Both the position numbers and the translations under genes were made by a program. A stretch of 11,702 nt of DNA, taken from F1-20-MAGs119 sp964556145 (GTDB taxonomy: Bacteria; Actinomycetota; Acidimicrobiia; Acidimicrobiales; Ilumatobacteraceae). The notes beneath the pieces were generated by a model that searched no databases, was not told the origin of the DNA, and worked only from the letters and a program-made list of their open reading frames with translations. Within the stretch, counting starts at the first letter, position 1. Every line of letters begins with the position of its first letter. Shown piece by piece: positions 6,193 through 11,702 of the stretch. Location of the stretch: the NCBI GenBank assembly GCA_964556145.1, contig CAZKVD010000055.1:1-11702 (forward strand), read 5' to 3'.

Positions 6193-8364
6193 ATGCCGGC
6201 GTCTCCTTCTGGCAAGCGACTGGGCGTGCTCGGTGGGCTGGCCCTCGTGTTGCTCGGCATCGTGTGTACCCGTACTTGGTTCCTTCAGGTGGTCGATGCC
6301 GAGGGACTCGAAACCCGTGTCGCCGAGGTGCGCTCGCGAACCGTGCCGTTGCTACCCGAACGCGGACGAATCTTCGATGTCGACGGACGCGTGCTGGCCG
6401 ACAACGAACGTGTTCTCATCGCAACCATTGACCGTTCGATCGTGCGCAAGGCCGCCGAACGGGCCGAGCTGTTCCTGCGCCTGTCGGGCGCTTTGCAGAC
6501 CCCGGTCACCGAGCTCGAGCGGCGATACCAGAGCAAGCTCTACGACCCGCTGCAGCCTCTGCCATTGAAAGAGGGAATCTCCGAGCAAACCGCGCTGTTC
6601 CTGCGTGAGCGATCAGAGGACTATCCGGGTGTCGACATCGAAGAGGGTTGGAGACGGGAATATCCGTACGCCCCCATCGGCGCGCACGTTGTGGGGTTCA
6701 TGGGGGCGATCCTCGAGCGGCAGTTGCCCTATTACAAGTCGCTCAAGTACTCGCCAAACGAGCGGGTCGGTCAATACGGCGTCGAGCAAACGTACGAAAG
6801 CGTGCTGCGCGGCAAGCCCGGCTACGTGCGCTACGAGGTCAATGCGCTCGGTCAGGTGATTCGGGAAATCGAGCGTGTCGAGCCGATTCCGGGCAACGAC
6901 GTTCAGTTGTCGATCGACCTCGACTATCAGCAGTTCGTCGAGCAAGCGCTCGAGACGATGCTCAGCCTGCGGCGACAGGTCGACGCGGGAACCGTGAAGT
7001 TGGAGAACGGTGAGCCCGATCCGCAGTACGCCGAGGTGAACTTCTACAAGGCGCCTGCGGGCTCTGCGATGTTGATGAACTACGAAACGGGGGAAGTCGT
7101 CGCAATGGCGAGCTACCCGAATTTCGACAATCGGTGGTTCAACGCGGGAATCTCGTCGGCAAAGTTCAAACAGCTCTTTCCCGAGAGCAAGGACCCCGAC
7201 CAGGCCATCATTGTCAACCGGGCAGTCAGCGGGCGCTACAACCTCGGCTCGACTTTCAAGCCCTTCACGGCCTTCGCCGCGCTCGACTCGGGACAGATTC
7301 CAGATCCCATCAAGTACAAGTACCGCGATGAAGGAACGTACAAGCTCGAGTCGATTCCGAACGGTCGTTGTCAAGAAGGTGTGAAGTGTGTTTTCAAGAA
7401 CGCGTTCTGTTCGGCGACCAATACGCCTTGCCGCTACGGGCCCGTGACGGTGGAAGATGCCCTCGCTGTTTCATCCGATGCGTTCTTCTACAAAATCGGT
7501 GAACAGATCCTCACGCAACGCGGCTACCAGCCAATCCTCGAAGAGGAAGTACGCCACTTTGGCTTCGGTGCGCCGACGGGAATCGACCTGCCCTTCGAAT
7601 ACGGCGGCGCCCTTCCGAGCAAGGAACTGAAGAAGGATCTGGCCGACGCGGGTGCGATCCCGAAAGAAGAAGGGCGCGCGTACTACGTCGGCGACAACGT
7701 TCAGTTCGCGATCGGGCAGGGCCTGCTGGCGGCAACCCCGCTTCAATTGGGGGTTTCCTATTCGGTTCTCGCCAACAACGGCAAAGTGCTCACGCCCCAC
7801 GTCGCAAACCGCATTCTCGAGTCGGGAACACCCGACGGCGATGCGGGCTTTGCTGACTTGTCGCGGGCGACGGTCGTCGAGGACAAGACCAAGGGTGAAG
7901 TGGTTCGCACTGTCGAAATGCCCCCCGAAGTGCACGATCCGATCGTTCGTGGACTCACACGCGTGGTCAATGGCCCGGGCGTCGACTGGGACTTTTACCA
8001 CAAGGCAACCGGCGAGTTTCTTTTCAAGAACTACCCAAAGAAGTTGTTGCCGATCGCCGGCAAGACGGGTACCGCGCAGGGTTTCAAGAACCTCCCGTGG
8101 AACGACTCGTCGGCTTTCGCGGCATTCAGCCTCGATCCGACGAGACCCTTCACGGCCGTCGCATATCTTGAAAAGTCGGGCTACGGATCGCAGGGTGCTG
8201 CGCCAGTGGTGAAGTGCATCTTCTCGGCCATTGCCGGCATCGTCGACCCGCAGGAAGTCATTCCCAGTAATCCGCTCGACATCAACAGCACGGCAGTGGC
8301 GCGTTCCCAGCGCCTCGTCAGCCCGATGTGCCTGTCGGGTTATGGCGGCGGGGTGAGGGACTGA
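6193..8364 (+). CDS. mrdA: Penicillin-binding protein 2 (class B elongation transpeptidase)
   Basis: PBP2 cross-links peptidoglycan during elongation, paired with the RodA glycosyltransferase and activated by MreC. It has one membrane anchor (about 11-28). The dimerisation/pedestal domain follows, with the conserved RGRIFDVDGRVLADN (57-71) and GQYGVEQTYESVLRGKPG (193-210). The transpeptidase domain begins near 285 (APAGSAMLMNYETGEVVAMASYPNFD). Active-site motifs: SxxK as STFK (353-356, nucleophile Ser353), SxN-equivalent SSD (427-429), and KTG (624-626). At 723 residues it is longer than the usual 600-670, with extra sequence around 262-284 and between SxxK and SSD. The latter holds four cysteines (393, 399, 406, 413). 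ATG 6193 is the first possible start after an in-frame stop at 6154. It lacks a properly spaced ribosome site (AGGGGA abuts the ATG), so translation may be coupled to mreD. The stop overlaps the rodA start by one base. Confidence 0.97.
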   Translation: MPASPSGKRLGVLGGLALVLLGIVCTRTWFLQVVDAEGLETRVAEVRSRTVPLLPERGRIFDVDGRVLADNERVLIATIDRSIVRKAAERAELFLRLSGALQTPVTELERRYQSKLYDPLQPLPLKEGISEQTALFLRERSEDYPGVDIEEGWRREYPYAPIGAHVVGFMGAILERQLPYYKSLKYSPNERVGQYGVEQTYESVLRGKPGYVRYEVNALGQVIREIERVEPIPGNDVQLSIDLDYQQFVEQALETMLSLRRQVDAGTVKLENGEPDPQYAEVNFYKAPAGSAMLMNYETGEVVAMASYPNFDNRWFNAGISSAKFKQLFPESKDPDQAIIVNRAVSGRYNLGSTFKPFTAFAALDSGQIPDPIKYKYRDEGTYKLESIPNGRCQEGVKCVFKNAFCSATNTPCRYGPVTVEDALAVSSDAFFYKIGEQILTQRGYQPILEEEVRHFGFGAPTGIDLPFEYGGALPSKELKKDLADAGAIPKEEGRAYYVGDNVQFAIGQGLLAATPLQLGVSYSVLANNGKVLTPHVANRILESGTPDGDAGFADLSRATVVEDKTKGEVVRTVEMPPEVHDPIVRGLTRVVNGPGVDWDFYHKATGEFLFKNYPKKLLPIAGKTGTAQGFKNLPWNDSSAFAAFSLDPTRPFTAVAYLEKSGYGSQGAAPVVKCIFSAIAGIVDPQEVIPSNPLDINSTAVARSQRLVSPMCLSGYGGGVRD

Positions 8365-9542
8365 TGCAGGTTCTCGACTCGATGCGCCGCAGGCCCTCGC
8401 CAGCGGGCATGGGGAACATCCGGCGCAGCATGGCCGACCCCAGCAGAAACATCGATTGGCTCTTGCTGTTCGCCGTCGCAGCCCTGTCAACCATCGGCGC
8501 CTTCGCGGTGTACTCCACGACTCGTCCACGCTTGCTTGCGCGTGGTGTCGACCCGTATTACCTGTTGCAGCGACAGATCATTTACATCATTGCGGCCGCG
8601 CTTGCCATGGTGCTGTTGATGGCACTCGACTACGAATGGTTGCGGGGGAGAGCCGAGTTCTTCTACGGGGCTTCGATCGTGGCACTGATGTTGGTGCTCG
8701 TGGCTGGCGCCGTGCGCGGTGGTGCGCGTCTGTCGTTCGACCTCGGCATCGTGTCGTTGCAGCCCGCGGAGTTCACCAAGTTTTCCGTGTTGTTGTTGCT
8801 CGCCGGCTATTTGTCGGAAGAAGAGAGCGAACAGCTTCCGTACCATCGATTCATCACGACCCTTGTCATCGTCGGTGGATCGGTTGGTCTGATTCTTCTG
8901 CAGCCCGACCTCGGCTCGGCAACGGTCCTCATCGCTTGCACGATGGGTCTTCTGTTGGTGGCCGGAAGCAAGGTTCGTTACATCGTGTCGATCACGACTC
9001 TTGCCGTGCTGTCGGCTGGGGTGGCGGTGTGGACGGGCCTCGTTCGCAGCTACCAATTCCGGCGTATCGAGGCGTTCTTGAACCAGAACTCGACCGACTC
9101 TGCGTTGAAGGACGTCGTCTTGCAGGTGCGGTTCGCCAAACGTGCGGTTGCCACCGGCGGCATCACCGGCAAGGGCTTCCTGAACGGACCCTTGACGAAT
9201 GGGGCATTCATCCCGGTTCAGTCGACCGACTTCATCTTCTCGGCCATCGCCGAGCAATTCGGTCTGATTGGCGCCGGGGTCACCTTGGGTCTGTTCACCC
9301 TTCTCCTCTGGCGCATCTGGCGGGTGGGACGTTTGTCGCGAACCCGCCTGGGTCAGTTCATCGCGCTCGGTGCCTTTTCGATGATTCTTTGGCAGACCTT
9401 CCAGAACATCGGAATGACCCTTGGAATCATGCCCGTGTCGGGCCTGCCGCTGCCCTTTGTCTCGTACGGGGGCTCGCACATGGTGGCTTTTGCCGCCATT
9501 GTCGGTCTGGTTCAAAGCGTCCACATGAGACGCCTGCGGTAG
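8364..9542 (+). CDS. rodA: Peptidoglycan glycosyltransferase RodA (SEDS family)
   Basis: RodA is a polytopic SEDS enzyme that polymerises lipid II into glycan strands, in complex with PBP2. The 392 residues start at ATG 8364, which shares its A with the mrdA TGA. GAGGGA at 8355-8360 is a well-placed ribosome site; GTG- or ATG-like codons further upstream in frame lie inside mrdA. About ten membrane segments are visible. Family motifs: SLQPAEFTKF (131-140), LLQPDLGSATV (178-188), RFAKRAVATGGITGKGFLNG (256-275), the periplasmic STDFIFSAIAEQFGLIGAG (287-305) whose Asp289 corresponds to the catalytic aspartate of the family, and MPVSGLPLPFVSYGGS (356-371). The N-terminal 30 residues are basic and cytoplasmic. 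One oddity is that the tryptophan commonly found in the GAxRW stretch before SLQPxE appears replaced: this protein reads GARLSF (120-125). It could be FtsW, but the PBP2 and mreBCD context favours RodA. Confidence 0.95.
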   Translation: MQVLDSMRRRPSPAGMGNIRRSMADPSRNIDWLLLFAVAALSTIGAFAVYSTTRPRLLARGVDPYYLLQRQIIYIIAAALAMVLLMALDYEWLRGRAEFFYGASIVALMLVLVAGAVRGGARLSFDLGIVSLQPAEFTKFSVLLLLAGYLSEEESEQLPYHRFITTLVIVGGSVGLILLQPDLGSATVLIACTMGLLLVAGSKVRYIVSITTLAVLSAGVAVWTGLVRSYQFRRIEAFLNQNSTDSALKDVVLQVRFAKRAVATGGITGKGFLNGPLTNGAFIPVQSTDFIFSAIAEQFGLIGAGVTLGLFTLLLWRIWRVGRLSRTRLGQFIALGAFSMILWQTFQNIGMTLGIMPVSGLPLPFVSYGGSHMVAFAAIVGLVQSVHMRRLR

Positions 9543-9590
9543 GGCAGGGTCACCGATTCCTCGCGGTCGGGCAGATAGCCTGACGACGAA

Positions 9591-9604
9591 GCGGCCGAGG
9601 CCGC
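9591..9604 (+). other. Short perfect inverted repeat in the rodA-RNase E/G gap
   Basis: GCGGCC and GGCCGC are separated by GA, able to form a five-base-pair stem with a four-base loop 16 bases before the RNase E/G start codon. It has no following T run, so it is not an intrinsic terminator. A TANNNT-type box (TAGCCT, 9576-9581) sits just upstream, so the stem could form the 5' end of a separate transcript. The rest of this 78-base gap holds only the AGGA ribosome site at 9607-9610. Confidence 0.3.
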
Positions 9605-9620
9605 ACAGGATCGAGACATC

Positions 9621-11348
9621 ATGAACCAACCTTCCGAGGGCGCGAATCAGTCCGCCAGCCCCGGGCCGAACAAGAAACGGCGCCGTGGATCGCGCGGTGG
9701 GCGCAACCGCTCCAATTCCAGCCAGAATCGCGTTTCATCCGGCGAGAGCCAGTCGCCGTCGCCAGCCCAGACGTCACCGGCGTCTGAGCCCGGTCGTCGT
9801 CCCCAAATCGGTGACACCCGTCCGGCACCCGCTCGTCCCGCTCCGGTTGCCTCCGAGTCCGGACAAGCCCCGGGCCAGGGTGCCAAGTCGGGTGGGAACA
9901 AGCGTCGTCGTCGCGGTGGCCGCGGCCGCAGTGGTGGCGGACAAGGGTCGGGCCAGGGTGGCAATCGCCCCCGTCAAAGCCAGGCCGCGGTGGAAGCCGA
10001 GATTGTCGAGCGCCGTCGGGGTCGCACCCGCGACGGGCGTCCGGTTGGCCGTTATCTCATGTGCGTCCAGGTACGCGAAGGACTGACACAGGTCGCGGTC
10101 CTCGAGGGTCGAAAGTTGATCGAGCACTATGTCAGCCGTCCGGCCGACGACGTGACGCAAATTCACGGCAACATCTACCTCGGTCGGGTGCAAAACGTTC
10201 TGCCCGGCATGGAGGCAGCATTCGTCGACATCGCGACGCCAAAGAACGCGGTTCTCTACCGCGGTGACGTGCAGTACGACGCCGAGGACATCGTCGAAAA
10301 GTCGGCCGACCGCCGCATCGAAGACATCCTGAAGGCACGCCAGTTGATTTTGTGCCAGGTGACGAAGAACCCGATCGGCGCCAAGGGTGCCCGCTTGACG
10401 CAGGAAGTCTCGCTGCCGGGTCGATTCGTGGTGTTGATTCCGAATTCCAAGACCTACGGCATCTCCAAGCGCCTTCCCGACGACGAACGTCGCCGTTTGC
10501 GCTCGGTGCTCGACCGAGTCAAGCCGGCCGAGCACGGTCTCATCGTGCGAACCGCAGCCGAGCATGCGACCGAGCACGAACTTCGTGCCGACATGGCTCG
10601 TCTTCTCGATGAATGGGCCCGAATCGAAGAGGCTGCGAAGAAGGCCAATGGCCCGAAGCTTCTCTACCGCGAGCCCAGCCTCGCAGTTCGCGTCATTCGC
10701 GAAGAGTTCAATGCCGAGTACCGCGGCGTCGTCATCGACGATCCCCAGTTGTTCGAAGACGTGAAGAGCTACGTCGGCGACTTCAACCCCGAGCTCGCCG
10801 ATCGTGTCGAGTTGTATGCAGCGGGCACATCCTCGGGTGACGATGAAGAAGACGCGGCTCCCACGTCGGGCCTTCCGATCTTCGAGCACTATCACGTGCA
10901 CGAACAGATCCACAAGGCGCTCGACCGCAAGGTGTGGTTGCCCTCGGGCGGTTCGTTGATCATTGAGCACACCGAAGCGCTGACGGTCATCGACGTGAAT
11001 ACCGGCAAGAACGTCGGCAAGTCGAACCTCGAAGAAACGGTCTTCCACAACAACCTTGAGGCAGCCGAAGAGATTGCTCTTCAGCTTCGCCTGCGTGATA
11101 TCGGTGGCATCATCGTCATCGACTTCATCGACATGGAGATCAAGGAAAATCGCCGCAAGGTGGTCGACGCCTTCCGTGCAGCCCTTGCCCGCGACAAGAC
11201 CCGAACCCAGGTTCTCGAGGTGTCCGACCTCGGACTGGTCGAAATGACCCGCAAGCGAATCGGGGAGGGCCTGCTGACCAGCTTCGCCGGCCAGTGCCCC
11301 GAATGTGAGGGCCGCGGCATCAAGGTCGACCACAGGCTCATCGGCTGA
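9621..11348 (+). CDS. rng: Ribonuclease E/G family endoribonuclease
   Basis: This is a single-strand RNA endonuclease that initiates mRNA turnover and matures rRNA, active as a multimer in the cytoplasm. Of its 575 residues, about 1-140 are disordered and rich in Arg, Gly, Ser, Pro and Gln, with basic clusters at 18-30 and 93-118, likely RNA-binding. The S1 domain covers about 145-250 (HGNIYLGRVQNVLPGMEAAFVDIA, 182-205). The catalytic core follows, with metal-binding Asp458 (TVIDVNTGKN) and Asp501 (GGIIVIDFIDM). The Zn-link is CPEC (559-562). A small acidic loop at about 402-416 (SSGDDEED) lies just before LPIFEHYHV. The start is ATG 9621 with AGGA ten bases upstream. Mycobacterial homologues with such N-terminal extensions are usually called RNase E (rne), so the symbol is a matter of convention. 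The protein stops almost directly after the Zn-link region, and the stop codon lies inside a 33-bp tandem repeat. rplU follows, as usual in actinobacteria. Confidence 0.95.
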   Translation: MNQPSEGANQSASPGPNKKRRRGSRGGRNRSNSSQNRVSSGESQSPSPAQTSPASEPGRRPQIGDTRPAPARPAPVASESGQAPGQGAKSGGNKRRRRGGRGRSGGGQGSGQGGNRPRQSQAAVEAEIVERRRGRTRDGRPVGRYLMCVQVREGLTQVAVLEGRKLIEHYVSRPADDVTQIHGNIYLGRVQNVLPGMEAAFVDIATPKNAVLYRGDVQYDAEDIVEKSADRRIEDILKARQLILCQVTKNPIGAKGARLTQEVSLPGRFVVLIPNSKTYGISKRLPDDERRRLRSVLDRVKPAEHGLIVRTAAEHATEHELRADMARLLDEWARIEEAAKKANGPKLLYREPSLAVRVIREEFNAEYRGVVIDDPQLFEDVKSYVGDFNPELADRVELYAAGTSSGDDEEDAAPTSGLPIFEHYHVHEQIHKALDRKVWLPSGGSLIIEHTEALTVIDVNTGKNVGKSNLEETVFHNNLEAAEEIALQLRLRDIGGIIVIDFIDMEIKENRRKVVDAFRAALARDKTRTQVLEVSDLGLVEMTRKRIGEGLLTSFAGQCPECEGRGIKVDHRLIG

Positions 11349-11416
11349 GGCGAACACCGCCGAAGACGCAGATTGGGCTGAGGCGAACACCGCCGAAGAC
11401 GCAGATTGGGCTGAGG
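11343..11416 (+). repeat. 33-bp perfect tandem repeat, 2.2 copies, starting at the RNase E/G stop codon
   Basis: Unit copies lie at 11343-11375 and 11376-11408, identical at every base, followed by the first eight bases of a third copy (11409-11416). The RNase E/G stop TGA (11346-11348) lies in the first copy, and the same frame meets a TGA again in each copy. Shifted by +1, the unit reads as the 11-residue acidic peptide AEANTAEDADW. Each full unit also contains GGCG-5 bases-CGCC, a very small possible hairpin. A perfect repeat implies recent duplication or active homogenisation. Confidence 0.95.
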
Positions 11417-11438
11417 GGTTGGGGTCCCCCAAGCCCCC
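11415..11438 (+). other. GC-rich hairpin upstream of rplU
   Basis: GGGGTTGGG (11415-11423) can pair with CCCAAGCCCC (11428-11437), with one bulged G at 11433 and a four-base loop. This gives a nine-base-pair stem, mostly G-C. Only TTATA follows, so the U tract is poor for an intrinsic terminator. It could act as a weak attenuator between the RNase E/G gene and rplU, block read-through, or simply overlap promoter elements. Confidence 0.5.
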
Positions 11439-11447
11439 TTATAGGAT
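11419..11447 (+). promoter_or_regulatory. Possible rplU promoter
   Basis: TTGGGG at 11419-11424 and TAGGAT at 11442-11447 are separated by 17 bases. TAGGAT fits the TANNNT -10 pattern; the -35 box matches the consensus only in its TTG. Transcription would start near 11454, a few bases before the ATG at 11459, leaving almost no leader. An AGGA at 11448-11451, seven bases before the ATG, is the ribosome site for any longer read-through message. Confidence 0.4.
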
Positions 11448-11458
11448 AGGAAACCGTT

Positions 11459-11702
11459 ATGTACGCAGTTATCGCCTCCGGTGGAAAACAGGAACGTGTC
11501 GCCCAGGGCGAGACCGTCAAGGTCGAACTTCTCGGTGTTGACGACGGAACCGAAGTGAAGTTCGCTCCGATTCTCGTCGTCGATGGCGCCGATGTTCTAT
11601 CCACGCCCGACCAGTTGAAGAATGCGTCGGTCACCGGTCGCGTCATTGCCACGGCCAAGGGGCCGAAGATCGACGGCTTCACCTACAAGCGCCGCACCAA
11701 CC
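11459..11702 (+). CDS. rplU: 50S ribosomal protein bL21 (3' end missing)
   Basis: bL21 binds 23S rRNA in the large ribosomal subunit. The first 81 codons are visible and the frame runs off the window edge. The usual length is about 100-103, so roughly 20 residues are missing. The start MYAVIASGGKQ is the family's hallmark (MYAVIxxGGKQ), followed by VKVELL, the central VDGADVLSTP segment and the C-terminal FTYKRRTN signature of rRNA contact. ATG 11459 has AGGA seven bases upstream. In most bacteria rplU is followed by rpmA and obg, which would lie just beyond this window. The spacer before it holds a tandem repeat, a hairpin and a possible promoter, so rplU may be expressed independently of the upstream gene. 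Confidence 0.95.
   Translation, partial: MYAVIASGGKQERVAQGETVKVELLGVDDGTEVKFAPILVVDGADVLSTPDQLKNASVTGRVIATAKGPKIDGFTYKRRTN

Noticed and set aside
11343..11416. The tandem repeat as a CRISPR array or a mobile-element end
   Set aside because: The copies are directly abutting with no spacers, there are only two, and there are no cas genes, inverted ends or transposase nearby.
9774..11432. A 552-codon open frame on the - strand across the RNase E/G gene
   Set aside because: It is antisense to strongly conserved RNase E/G coding sequence and shows no recognisable motif. Its N-terminal repeat (SAQSASSAVFA) is only the reverse of the 33-bp tandem repeat.
11415..11445. The hairpin before rplU as an intrinsic terminator of the RNase E/G gene
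   Set aside because: The stem is strong, but only two T residues follow it before ATAGG, so the U tract required for intrinsic termination is missing.

Overview
The window is a dense, one-directional stretch of a bacterial housekeeping chromosome. All ten genes lie on the + strand, with gaps of 0 to about 110 bases. Gene order, left to right: clpP (3' end only), clpX, folC, ndk, mreB, mreC, mreD, mrdA (PBP2), rodA, an RNase E/G gene, and rplU (5' end only). This is the order known from Actinomycetota such as Streptomyces (clpP-clpX-valS-folC-ndk-mreBCD-pbp2-rodA ... rne-rplU), but compacted: no valS lies between clpX and folC, and no small membrane-protein gene lies between folC and ndk. The sequence is moderately GC-rich and uses GTG and TTG starts. 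RNase E/G has a long basic, glycine- and arginine-rich N-terminus. The best guess is an actinobacterium with a complete Rod system, possibly an Acidimicrobiia/Ilumatobacter-like lineage. The lineage is an inference, not a match.

Region 1 (1-1660) encodes the ClpXP protease: the C-terminal 117 residues of ClpP with the catalytic triad intact, then a complete ClpX unfoldase. Region 2 (1673-3386) has two metabolic genes: the folate glutamylating enzyme FolC and nucleoside diphosphate kinase. A good -10 box overlaps the folC stop codon and would make a leaderless ndk transcript. Region 3 (3426-9542) is the elongation machinery: the MreB filament, MreC scaffold, MreD, the PBP2 transpeptidase and the RodA glycosyltransferase. 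Their start and stop codons touch or nearly touch, so this is almost certainly one transcription unit. Region 4 (9621-11702) holds the RNA-degrading RNase E/G, a short repeat- and hairpin-rich spacer, and the start of ribosomal protein bL21.

I see no mobile element, CRISPR array, RNA gene, defence system or obviously new system. The points worth a second look are inside ordinary genes or in the spacers: a threonine-rich insertion of about 120 residues in MreC, flanked by the protein's only two cysteines; a four-cysteine segment near the active site of PBP2; a perfect 33-bp tandem repeat that starts across the RNase E/G stop codon and, in the +1 frame, reads as an acidic 11-residue peptide repeat; a GC-rich hairpin overlapping a possible rplU promoter; and the putative leaderless ndk promoter.
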